DNA of 23,406 nucleotides from Planctomycetaceae bacterium. Its GTDB lineage: Bacteria; Planctomycetota; Planctomycetia; Pirellulales; Thermoguttaceae. The notes beneath the pieces are model-generated. The model was given only the letters and a program-made list of their open reading frames with translations. It was not told the origin of the DNA and ran no database searches. Below, one piece after another: positions 1 through 7,938 of the stretch. A program made the translations under genes and the position numbers. The stretch is from NCBI GenBank assembly GCA_009776995.1, contig WRMR01000015.1:1-23406 (forward strand), given 5' to 3'. Each line of letters opens with the position of its first letter. Positions within the stretch are counted from its first letter, which is position 1.

Positions 1-1
1 T

Positions 2-727
2 GATGCTGTTCGAGACCGTGTAAAGGATAAAATTCAATTATTGGAAGAAAAAGGTATTATGGTCTTCAAAAATCGGAATAATAGAAAAGAAGCTGTGATT
101 TTCGACGATGGTGAAAATCGTCAAAAAAGCAGTGAATTACCATATTTCCGCTCGAAAGATGGCAAGCGGCTCATTCCAATTCGCAAAGCGAGAATTTATG
201 TAAAAAAGCCAACAATTATGACCGTCGGCAAAAACGGGCGTGAACGACATGTTGAACCGGGAAGTAATCATCACATGGAAATTTTTTCGCTACTTGATGA
301 CCAAGGCAATGAAGTGGGACTTGCTTGGAAAGCCGTCAATCTTTTTGATTCGGTGCAACGTCTAAAACAAAAGAAATCTGTGATTTGCCATTCTTATGAG
401 GAGTATGCAGAGAAATATGATGAAAAGAAAAACAAGAAATCAAAGAAACTGGGCTTTTCTTCAGCAAAATTTAAGTTTTCATTAGCCAAAGGTGAGTATG
501 TGATTGCATCACCATCTGGTGAAGACGAAGTGTTGCTCAAAGTTGACTTTATTTCTGAAGGCGACCTATCTTTGTGCTTACATACAGATGCACGTCCCAC
601 AAAGCAAAGAAAAGAAACTGGTGATTTTCAAAAATATCGGATTGCAAGTATCAAAAAACTTGAACAATTTAAATTACGCAAAGTCACAGTCGATGTTCTG
701 GGGAAAATTCACCCCGCTAATGACTGA
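2..727 (+). CDS. cas9: Cas9 endonuclease, type II-C, C-terminal part (5' end outside window)
   Basis: The frame is open from base 2 and ends at the TGA at 725-727, giving the last 241 codons; a TTG at 41 is only internal. Cas9 is the crRNA:tracrRNA-guided nuclease that cuts invading DNA. The visible part corresponds to the region after the third RuvC segment (wedge and PAM-interacting domains). It has a KARIYVKKPTIMTVG block, an EPGSNHHMEIF block and the end KVTVDVLGKIHPAND, which resembles the usual Cas9 C-terminal pattern (V.VD.LG.i...ND). RuvC and HNH catalytic residues lie outside the window and cannot be checked. cas1 and cas2 follow on the same strand after a 120-bp AT-rich gap, the II-C order without csn2 or cas4. 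The stretch is visibly richer in A+T and lysine codons than the right part of the window. Confidence 0.93.
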   Translation, partial: DAVRDRVKDKIQLLEEKGIMVFKNRNNRKEAVIFDDGENRQKSSELPYFRSKDGKRLIPIRKARIYVKKPTIMTVGKNGRERHVEPGSNHHMEIFSLLDDQGNEVGLAWKAVNLFDSVQRLKQKKSVICHSYEEYAEKYDEKKNKKSKKLGFSSAKFKFSLAKGEYVIASPSGEDEVLLKVDFISEGDLSLCLHTDARPTKQRKETGDFQKYRIASIKKLEQFKLRKVTVDVLGKIHPAND

Positions 728-847
728 TGTATAAAAAACTTTCGAGAAAAATCAGGAATTTATCGGGATAATCGATCACATTCAATTAAAATAGAAAGAA
801 TAGGCAATTAAGAGAACGTGATTTTCCGATATTGAGAGACTGCGCTT

Positions 848-1774
848 ATGCCGCATCAGATTCTTGATTTTTCTCAAAATGCTCTCCGTTTGAGAACGCG
901 GCTGAAACAACTTGTCATTCAGAGTGATGATCTTCCGCAAACAACAATTCCGCTGGAAGATATTGCCGTCGTGTTGGTGTCGCACCCGCAAGTCACGTTT
1001 TCGCAAGCTATTCTCGAAGGTCTCGCGGAAAATGGTGCCGTTCTGATTGCCTGTAACAGGAAAAGCCTGCCGGTGGGAATGTTTTTTCCGATTGCCGGAC
1101 ATCATCAGCCTGCTCGACGGATTCAACTTCAAATCAGTGCCCCGCTACCGCTTCAAAAAAAGGCGTGGCGGCAGATCGTCCAGGCAAAAATCGCCGCCCA
1201 AGCCCAATTGTTGCATAACTGCTTTGAGAACGATTACGGACTGGAAAAGCTGATCCCGATGGTTCGGAGCGGTGATGTCAGTAACGTCGAAGCCCGTGCC
1301 GCAAGACGTTACTGGCAAAAACTTTTCGACGGATTTTCGTTTAAGCGAAATCCCGATGGTGAAGACCCAATCAACCTGCGTCTGAATTTCGGATATGGTG
1401 TTTTGCGTGGAATTATCGCCCGTGCGATTTGCGCAACAGGTTTTCATCCTTCGATTGGTTTACATCACCACAATCAATACAATTCCTACTGCCTTGCGGA
1501 TGATCTCATGGAACCGTTTCGGCCTTTGGTTGATCAGGTGGTTTATTCCTGCGTTCAACAGGACACTCTCAATGATTCCCCGCTGAATCCAGACGATAAA
1601 GCGGAACTCATCCAACCGCTTTTGGGCCGATTTTCCATCGGAGGTGAATTGCGGACACTTTTTGATTGTGCCGCAAAACTGGCGGGTTCGCTTGTCCAGT
1701 TTTTTTCAAAGGAAATCAAAGCCTTGGATTTTCCACAAAAAATGACTTTTTTTCAGGAAGAAAAACCGTACTGA
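848..1774 (+). CDS. cas1: CRISPR integrase Cas1 (type II)
   Basis: Cas1 is the metal-dependent integrase that, with Cas2, inserts new spacers into the array. The 308-residue product is the normal length for type II Cas1. The expected active-site blocks are present in order: E148 in NVEARAARRYW, the histidine cluster H206-H208 in GLHHHNQYNSY, and D219/E222 in LADDLMEPFRP. The N-terminal beta-rich half contains the usual VVLVSHPQVTFS and ENGAVLIACN strands. The ATG at 848 has only a weak GA-rich stretch upstream, but no other start preserves the N-terminal domain. cas2 starts 37 bp after the stop, so both are probably on one transcript with cas9. No damage is visible, so adaptation could still work. 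Confidence 0.98.
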   Translation: MPHQILDFSQNALRLRTRLKQLVIQSDDLPQTTIPLEDIAVVLVSHPQVTFSQAILEGLAENGAVLIACNRKSLPVGMFFPIAGHHQPARRIQLQISAPLPLQKKAWRQIVQAKIAAQAQLLHNCFENDYGLEKLIPMVRSGDVSNVEARAARRYWQKLFDGFSFKRNPDGEDPINLRLNFGYGVLRGIIARAICATGFHPSIGLHHHNQYNSYCLADDLMEPFRPLVDQVVYSCVQQDTLNDSPLNPDDKAELIQPLLGRFSIGGELRTLFDCAAKLAGSLVQFFSKEIKALDFPQKMTFFQEEKPY

Positions 1775-1811
1775 AAACAAAATTTCATTCAAAAGTAATT
1801 GGTCGGCGGCC

Positions 1812-2156
1812 ATGCCTCGTCAAGAGTATGCTTTTTCCGGATATAAATCGATGTGGTTGATTGCGATGTTTGACCTTCCTGTCAAGACGAAAAAAGACCG
1901 AAAAGTCTATGCCGGATTTCGCAAAACCCTTTTAGAACAAGGGTTTTCGATGATTCAGTTTTCCGTCTATGTACGGTTTTGCGGTAGCGAGGAACTGGCA
2001 CAAAAACACCGTACAACAATCCGTAATGCCCTGCCAGAGCGAGGGCATGTCCGAATTGTGTCCTTAACCGACCGTCAGTTTGAAAAAATGGAAAATTACG
2101 TTGGAAAACTCCAAAAACCGAATGAAAACGCCCCGCGACAGCTCACTTTTTTCTGA
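1812..2156 (+). CDS. cas2: CRISPR-associated Cas2 (type II)
   Basis: Cas2 forms the dimer that bridges two Cas1 dimers during spacer integration. The 114-residue product has the ferredoxin-like fold signature: strand MWLIAMFDLPV with the conserved aspartate (D21), then FRKTLLEQGFSMIQFSVYVRF, and a C-terminal strand HVRIVSLTDRQF. Length and motifs fit type II Cas2. The ATG at 1812 is used because it gives the usual short N-terminal extension; no clear Shine-Dalgarno is visible, so translation may be coupled to cas1 upstream. The first CRISPR repeat begins 48 bp after the stop, and no terminator-like hairpin lies between them. Confidence 0.96.
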   Translation: MPRQEYAFSGYKSMWLIAMFDLPVKTKKDRKVYAGFRKTLLEQGFSMIQFSVYVRFCGSEELAQKHRTTIRNALPERGHVRIVSLTDRQFEKMENYVGKLQKPNENAPRQLTFF

Positions 2157-2203
2157 CTTGAGGAATCATAACCCATTTGTTTTCAACAGGTTGCTGAAAA
2201 GGT

Positions 2204-4145
2204 AGTATATCCGAGCAGCGATTCCTTGCAAACCATAGCCAGCACAACGATGGTTTCATCGACGATTCTAGTATATCCGAGCAGCGATTCCTTGCAAACC
2301 ATAGCGATGTATTCTTGATGATGTATCATGCTTTAGTATATCCGAGCAGCGATTCCTTGCAAACCATAGCGCCGTTTCCTGTCAATCGTCAATGCCGTCA
2401 AGTATATCCGAGCAGCGATTCCTTGCAAACCATAGCCTGAGACGCAACAACAAGCTCGCAAGAACAGTATATCCGAGCAGCGATTCCTTGCAAACCATAG
2501 CAATAAGGTGAGAATTAAATATACAGAAAAGAGTATATCCGAGCAGCGATTCCTTGCAAACCATAGCGATCTTTGCTTGGTACTGTTTCTACCGTATAGT
2601 ATATCCGAGCAGCGATTCCTTGCAAACCATAGCGTTGTTGTGTGTTCCCGAAACGTAGCATTTAGTATATCCGAGCAGCGATTCCTTGCAAACCATAGCG
2701 TTTATTCGCGGATGGAATGAAGCATACAAAGTATATCCGAGCAGCGATTCCTTGCAAACCATAGCAAATATCTGCTCACCCATCAGGTCGCGAAAGTATA
2801 TCCGAGCAGCGATTCCTTGCAAACCATAGCGGTAGGGAACATCCCCACTACTTACATCAAGTATATCCGAGCAGCGATTCCTTGCAAACCATAGCGTATC
2901 CTGCAAAATCGTCGTAGCAGGCATTAGTATATCCGAGCAGCGATTCCTTGCAAACCATAGCAGGTTTTGCAATTTCTCAATATCAACCATAGTATATCCG
3001 AGCAGCGATTCCTTGCAAACCATAGCATGGTGCGGACGATATCATTCAATCTGTGAGTATATCCGAGCAGCGATTCCTTGCAAACCATAGCGTACACAAT
3101 GAGAAGTAAAAGGTTGAGAAGAGTATATCCGAGCAGCGATTCCTTGCAAACCATAGCACTCAAAAGGAAAAGCCAAAATGGGACGAAAGTATATCCGAGC
3201 AGCGATTCCTTGCAAACCATAGCGCTTTACGCTATGTTCTAAGTAGGGTTTGAAGTATATCCGAGCAGCGATTCCTTGCAAACCATAGCTACCATTTGAT
3301 CTAAGCATACAATGTTGTAAGTATATCCGAGCAGCGATTCCTTGCAAACCATAGCGGTTGATGCTAACGCCGTTGTTGTAAAGATAGTATATCCGAGCAG
3401 CGATTCCTTGCAAACCATAGCGGTTGATGCTAACGCCGTTGTTGTAAAGATAGTATATCCGAGCAGCGATTCCTTGCAAACCATAGCTGCAATTACACAT
3501 CGTTTTCACTTCCATTTAGTATATCCGAGCAGCGATTCCTTGCAAACCATAGCGGTTGATTCTAACGCCGTTGTTGTGAAGAAGTATATCCGAGCAGCGA
3601 TTCCTTGCAAACCATAGCCTCGTTGCAAAGAACAACACTACTTAATGCAGTATATCCGAGCAGCGATTCCTTGCAAACCATAGCGTTGTGACAAGTGGAT
3701 TCAGTACCGTTATCAGTATATCCGAGCAGCGATTCCTTGCAAACCATAGCCCACAACCACGACACAGTTGGCTGGATGGAAGTATATCCGAGCAGCGATT
3801 CCTTGCAAACCATAGCATCGTCAACCGTATATCGACGTTTTATTTAGTATATCCGAGCAGCGATTCCTTGCAAACCATAGCAGGAACATCGTCAACGGTA
3901 TATCTACGTTTAGTATATCCGAGCAGCGATTCCTTGCAAACCATAGCACCTCTCCACAAACTACGTCCGTCTTCTTAAGTATATCCGAGCAGCGATTCCT
4001 TGCAAACCATAGCGCCTATTGGTTGATCTTTATGTCCTTTGCAAGTATATCCGAGCAGCGATTCCTTGCAAACCATAGCGCCACAAGCTGAGGCACACAA
4101 GCATCTCTTAGTATATCCGAGCAGCGATTCCTTGCAAACCATAGC
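2204..4145. CRISPR. CRISPR array, 30 repeats of 36 bp, 29 spacers of 29-30 bp
   Basis: I located 30 repeats by hand, the first at 2204-2239 and the last at 4110-4145. On the plus strand each begins AGTATATCCGAGCAGC and ends GCAAACCATAGC; I found no variant, not even at either end. Spacers are 29 or 30 bp, so the period is 65-66 bp, typical of type II. Spacers 18 (3356-3385) and 19 (3422-3451) are identical; spacer 21 (3554-3582) differs from them at two positions; spacers 25 (3817-3845) and 26 (3882-3911) overlap with two differences. In the minus orientation the repeat starts GCTATGG and ends ATATACT, the arrangement of II-C repeats that are transcribed from internal promoters. Transcription on the minus strand, convergent with cas9-cas1-cas2, is therefore inferred. 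Confidence 0.99.
4110..4138 (-). promoter_or_regulatory. Promoter embedded in each CRISPR repeat (example: repeat 30)
   Basis: Read on the minus strand, the repeat contains TTTGCA (plus 4133-4138; 4 of 6 to TTGACA), exactly 17 bp, then TATACT (plus 4110-4115; 5 of 6 to TATAAT) as its last six bases. Transcription would start a few bases into the next spacer, giving a crRNA precursor of spacer plus repeat. The same positions occur in all 30 repeats. In Neisseria meningitidis and Campylobacter jejuni type II-C arrays the repeat end also carries a -10 box; applying this here is inference from sequence only. Confidence 0.55.
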
Positions 4146-4162
4146 CCCTATACATTCTGTTT

Positions 4163-4700
4163 CCGCAACTCGTCAAACGGGCTCAGCCCGGCGATTTGTG
4201 GCTGGAAGACCGGAATTTTTGTTGCTGGAATTTTTTGCATGGCGTCATTTCGCGTGGTGCGCACCTGCTGGTGCGTCAACATGCCGGGTCGATTCGCTGG
4301 AAAACAACGAGTGAACTGGTGCATTGCGGCACGACGGCCACCGGCGAAGTTTGGGAGCAATCGGGTTTTGTGGAAAACGTGGACACGCTGGAGCCATTGC
4401 CGTTGCGACGCGTTGAGTTGCGATTGAACGAACCGACTCGCGACGGCGAAACGATGTTGGGTTTGTTGTCGAATCTTCCTGCGGACATTTCGGCGGTTCA
4501 AATTGCGGATGCTTACCCGCAACGCCGGCAAATTGAAACGGCGTTTCAGGAGATTGAGGCTTTGCTTTCGGGCGAAATCAACGCGTTGGGTTACCCGGAG
4601 GCGGCGTTGTTTTCGCTGACGTGTGCGTATGTGGCATTTCATGTTTTGCAATGCATCCGCCAAACGCTGAAGGCGTCGCAACCGGAACGAACGGATGCAG
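4163..4700 (+). mobile_element. Remnant of an IS4-like DDE transposase, truncated at both ends
   Basis: The open frame reads through GDLWLEDRNFC, SRGAHLLVRQHAG, VELRLNEPTRDGETM, NLPADISAVQIADAY and RQIETAFQEIEALLSGEINALGYP. These match the C-terminal half of IS4-type DDE transposases; the IETAFQEIE block holds the expected catalytic glutamate of the Y-R-E region, though here the usual arginine-tryptophan before it reads RQ. The N-terminal half with the first two aspartates is absent. Homology seems to begin around 4163, some 20 bp after the last CRISPR repeat, and fades near 4700, where sequence of the neighbouring glycoside hydrolase begins on the other strand. The open frame runs on to 4747 but its last residues look non-native. 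No terminal inverted repeats or target duplication were found, so this is an immobile relic. Confidence 0.8.
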
Positions 4701-6133
4701 AACATTCAAATAGTGTGTCGGCCATGTCTGGTTATGTGCCGCATTGAAACGGCTGTCATATTGAAACTGACAGGCAACCTGAACACCGCGATTACGGAAA
4801 TATCGCGCAATAGCCGGATACAAATCAATCTGGTGAAGCGTGTCGCTTGCGTCAAATTCGTAAACCAAACGCGCCTTGTCTTTCAAAATCTGCGGCAAAT
4901 CGTTGTCCACCGTTGCCGGTAAAAGGTTCCTTTGATCCGCTTGCGGCGTTTGTGTCAAACTGCCCGGATAAATCGACATTGTAATGGTTTCGCAGGGACT
5001 GTCCGCGATGGCCGCGTCCACCGCCGGAACGTACCGCAGCCAGGCGGAATAAGCAACCGGTTGCTTTGCGCCGGTGTCCCGAATCGTCTGATGCATCGTC
5101 CGGATATACTGCAAAACCCGCTGGTACTGATAAGCATTCCAGGTGTCGCCTGCATCGGTGTTATTGTTGAAAAAGCGTCCACTCTTGCGTTTGGGGACGG
5201 CGATCCCCACCACGCAATCGGCGTCAACCAAAGATAGATGCCGTTCTCATTGCATTTGGAAACAAGATAATCCAGGATGTCAAGATGCTCGTTACGGATT
5301 AAATTGCCGTCACGGTCGCTGATTTCACTGTCGAAAACGTGAATCCGTATCACATCAATCCGGTTGGGGGTTCTCATTCCGGGATCAGTGTCTTTGTCGT
5401 GCATCCAATCGCTGATGTCCATGTTGATCACATGGTGAAAATCGGCATTGCCTTCCTTCAGATACTTGTATTCATTCTAGCTCTGCGGATAATAGTTGTT
5501 TCCCCACAGGGCGACTTCGCCGCCGTCGATGTATTCCAGGACTCCGTTTCGGACAACGAACGGTCGCAACGGTAACGGTTTGCCTATGGGACGCTGTGCC
5601 TGCCGCTCCACTTCCTTTTGTGTTTCCCAAGGCGGAAACAGGGGTGTTTTCACTTTGTCGTATTTCATTCCGAGGAAAACAAAATCAGAAGCAATACCGC
5701 AGCCGTGATTCGTGTTATCAACGGCAATCGCGATTTCATTGGCTTTGCCGAAACGGATGATTTCCTTCGGGACAGGATATTCACGCAACGTGTCCCAGCC
5801 GTTGATGCGTCCGATTTCCCTGCCGTTGAAGTAAGTGATATCGTTGTCGTCAACCGCCTGGATTGTCAGGAACATCGGCAAGGACGCCCAATCCTTCGGC
5901 ACAAACACTTTGGTTTTCAGCCAGGTGACGCCGATTTCCTGAACACTGATCGGAACCGCCGTTTGCTTCCAGGCTACTGTCCACCGCAACCGTTTTTGTG
6001 ACAAGTACCTTGTATTCCCCTTCCATGGCACCGGCTTTTGCTGCGCCTTGCGTGGCGTAACAAACTTGCCGTCGTTTTCCGTTGAAGCAAAAGCACCGAG
6101 ACCGCCCGGCGATGCTGAAACAAACTGCATCAT
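4701..6133 (-). pseudogene. Decayed glycoside hydrolase (beta-sandwich plus barrel type)
   Basis: Three collinear pieces encode one protein. The first (6133 to 5480) reads WLKTKVFVPKDW, DDNDITYFNGREIG and NEIAIAVDNTNHGCGI, a jelly-roll sugar-binding domain of the kind seen in GH2-like enzymes and esterases. It ends YYPQS at an in-frame TAG (5477-5479), after which the same frame continues NEYKYLKEGNADF and the barrel start IRIHVFDSEISD. An inferred one-base loss in the A5 run at 5170-5174 then shifts the frame into FFNNNTDAGDTWNAYQYQ, ending RFNAAHNQTWPTHYLN, where transposase sequence cuts it off. No NEP-type catalytic motif is visible. No secretion signal is seen at the 5' end; the ATG pair at 6128-6133 is the likely start, about 35 bp after the GH28 stop. 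Confidence 0.8.
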
Positions 6134-6168
6134 GGCATTGTCAACCGGCTTCAGTAGATGCCCCAATT

Positions 6169-7506
6169 TTACTCGATTGGCGGTGTTTCTTCAGGAATCG
6201 GCCAACAATGGTCGTAAACACCGTGTTCGATGGTGTTAAGTCTGATCGCAAACGGAGAAGGTTCGTTTGACTTGTCCCATTCGAAAATCCGAACGTTCTT
6301 GAGGCGAAGGCCGTCGATGTGCGACAATTGCATGGCTGTAAACGGTTGGCTGCCTTGCGGAACCGCCAGGTCAATGTCCTCGAACGAGATATTGAGCAAA
6401 GCGTTGTCCGGCTTGCCTCCGATGGGACTTGTCGCCCGGCAGACGCCGCTGATTCCGCGAAAATAAATATTGCGGATTTTCGTTGAATCGACGGCATAAC
6501 CCAACGTCATGATAAACGGCACTCTTGCGGACATGACGATGTTATCGAAACGGATATTCTCAATCGTGGTTCCAGGACTGTTCGGCGAATAACTCGAATA
6601 AAAATTCAAACCGACGCTCGTATCGTGAATCACAAGGTTGGAAAAGGTGCAATGGCGGATTTTTCCGTTTCCAACACCAACACGAACAGCCTGGCAGGGC
6701 GTCTTCAGTACGCAATTGGTAATCGCTATCAATTCACAAGGCCGTTTCTTTTTGAGAGGTTCTTCATTCGCCCGGAGCGTGATGCAGTCGTCACCCGATT
6801 CGATAAGGCAATTGCTGATCGTGCCTCGTTGACAGCAATCCATGTCGATGCCGTCGCCGTTGGCCGTATCAAGCCGGTTGTTGATGCGAACGCCGTTCAT
6901 GAGAATGTCTTCGCATCCGTGCAGGAAACAGGTCCAGTACGGGGAGTTGAACAGTTCCACGTCGCGAATGGTGATATTTGTGCTTTCGCAGAAAAAGAGC
7001 ATCTGCGCCGGTCGCCACGTGATTTTGTTTTTGGGAAGGAAACGGTCGCTCTCCGGGTCTTTGAGAAACGCCTTGCCGTTGCCGTCAATCCGCCCACGAC
7101 CGGAAATTGTGACATTGCTCTGTTCCACGGCGACAATAAGGTGCGCTCCACTCATAAAGTCGCCTGGAAAGACGCGGTTTTGCGGACAGAAATCCGGTGC
7201 GTTGTAATCCTCCTTGTCGGGACTGCCGTAAAGAACAGCCCCGGCCATGAGATGAAAGTCAACATTGTTCTTGAGGTGAATCGTGCCGGAAAGGTACGTT
7301 CCCGGCGTCAGCAACACCTGTCCTCCTCCGGATTGTGTTGCGGCATCAACAGCCTTCTGAATTGCCGCCGTGTCTTTCGTTTGCCCATCGCCGACGGCTC
7401 CGAAATCGCGGACATGGAAAACGTGGTCGATCGGCGTTTCCGTAGCAAAAAGTGCCGCAGAAAACAAAAATGGTATGGACAAGAATGAAATCGCGATTTT
7501 TTGCAT
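6169..7506 (-). CDS. Secreted GH28-like polygalacturonase / right-handed beta-helix protein
   Basis: GH28 enzymes hydrolyse alpha-galacturonosyl links in pectin. The ATG at 7506 is chosen because it gives a signal peptide (MQKIAISFLSIPFLFSAALFA, about residues 1-21) and has AGAGG just upstream; the open frame extends 65 codons further but that part overlaps another small ORF. The 445-residue product has the FGAVGDGQTKDTAAIQKAVD entry motif (about 35-54), then beta-helix coils. The family aspartates are present: NGDGID (D218) and SGDDCI (D239, D240). The usual G-H-G block appears as CQAVRVGVG (271-279) without histidine, and the R-I-K motif is not obvious, so it may be a divergent exo-acting or altered-specificity member. 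It lies 8 bp after a small ORF and downstream of a XylR-like regulator, which probably controls it. Confidence 0.9.
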   Translation of the reverse strand: MQKIAISFLSIPFLFSAALFATETPIDHVFHVRDFGAVGDGQTKDTAAIQKAVDAATQSGGGQVLLTPGTYLSGTIHLKNNVDFHLMAGAVLYGSPDKEDYNAPDFCPQNRVFPGDFMSGAHLIVAVEQSNVTISGRGRIDGNGKAFLKDPESDRFLPKNKITWRPAQMLFFCESTNITIRDVELFNSPYWTCFLHGCEDILMNGVRINNRLDTANGDGIDMDCCQRGTISNCLIESGDDCITLRANEEPLKKKRPCELIAITNCVLKTPCQAVRVGVGNGKIRHCTFSNLVIHDTSVGLNFYSSYSPNSPGTTIENIRFDNIVMSARVPFIMTLGYAVDSTKIRNIYFRGISGVCRATSPIGGKPDNALLNISFEDIDLAVPQGSQPFTAMQLSHIDGLRLKNVRIFEWDKSNEPSPFAIRLNTIEHGVYDHCWPIPEETPPIE

Positions 7507-7514
7507 GACGGCCT

Positions 7515-7718
7515 CTACTGTTGTTCCTGGAATTCCGTGTATTGTTGCTGCTGGAAGGTTGCCCAACTCTGATGCCATGGCGTCGGCGTGGCAAAACGCG
7601 CCAAAACGTGTCGCGGTGGTGCTATTCCCCAAACGGAGCGGTGAATCTTTTCCTGAATGTCCCAAAACCTGTCCACATGTGCCAAACGTTCCGGTGTCCA
7701 AACGTCCCCCGTCTCCAT
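7515..7718 (-). CDS. Small tryptophan-rich protein of unknown function (67 aa)
   Basis: I do not recognise this protein. It starts METGDVWTPERLAHVDRF and ends in a glutamine-rich tail (FQQQQYTEFQEQQ); it has five tryptophans in 67 residues and no signal peptide or membrane segment. Its ATG at 7718 follows AAAAAGATC, a weak ribosome site. The stop lies 8 bp before the GH28-like start, on the same strand, so the two could be translated from one message. The composition looks protein-like, but it could also be a fragment of a once larger gene or a leader of the GH28 gene. Confidence 0.4.
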   Translation of the reverse strand: METGDVWTPERLAHVDRFWDIQEKIHRSVWGIAPPRHVLARFATPTPWHQSWATFQQQQYTEFQEQQ

Positions 7719-7830
7719 GATCTTTTTGTTGACCGCAAAAAGAAAACGAAAAACTGCGAAGATACGGTTTTTGGGCGTTTTAAAAAATTTCCTGATTTGA
7801 ATTGAAAAATTCGGCTGAAATGTTACCTAA

Positions 7831-7915
7831 AGAAATGTCCTGAGAAAGACCGTCAACCTGTAGCCGTGATGTGTCAAGGTGTGTGTTTCGGTGTGACACA
7901 AGAAATGCCATGAGA
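7831..7915. promoter_or_regulatory. Candidate operator region upstream of the GH28-like locus
   Basis: A 15-bp direct repeat occurs at 7831-7845 (AGAAATGTCCTGAGA) and 7901-7915 (AGAAATGCCATGAGA), 13 of 15 identical and exactly 70 bp apart start to start. Between them lies a perfect 7-bp inverted repeat, TGTGTCA at 7870-7876 and TGACACA at 7894-7900. AraC-type regulators usually bind direct repeats, and this is the gap between the XylR-like gene and the genes it would control. The role is inferred. Confidence 0.35.
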
Positions 7916-7938
7916 CCGCCTTGCGAAGCATGACATGT

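Noticed and set aside
2157..2203. Possible anti-repeat GAGGAATC between cas2 and the array
   Set aside because: Only about eight bases agree with the repeat, and no hairpins or T-run follow; too little for a tracrRNA.
2382..3824. Minus-strand open frames of 60-157 codons with repeated MVCKESLLGYT or YGLQGIAARIY peptides, and plus-strand ones with SISEQRFLANHS
   Set aside because: They are translations of the CRISPR repeat, which lacks stops in several frames; the repetition is that of the array.
4578..4700. C-terminal extension of the hydrolase frame past HYLN
   Set aside because: From about 4700 the frame reads antisense through the transposase relic, so these residues are not native.
6625..7488. 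Plus-strand open frame of 287 codons
   Set aside because: Antisense to the GH28-like gene with signal peptide and catalytic motifs.
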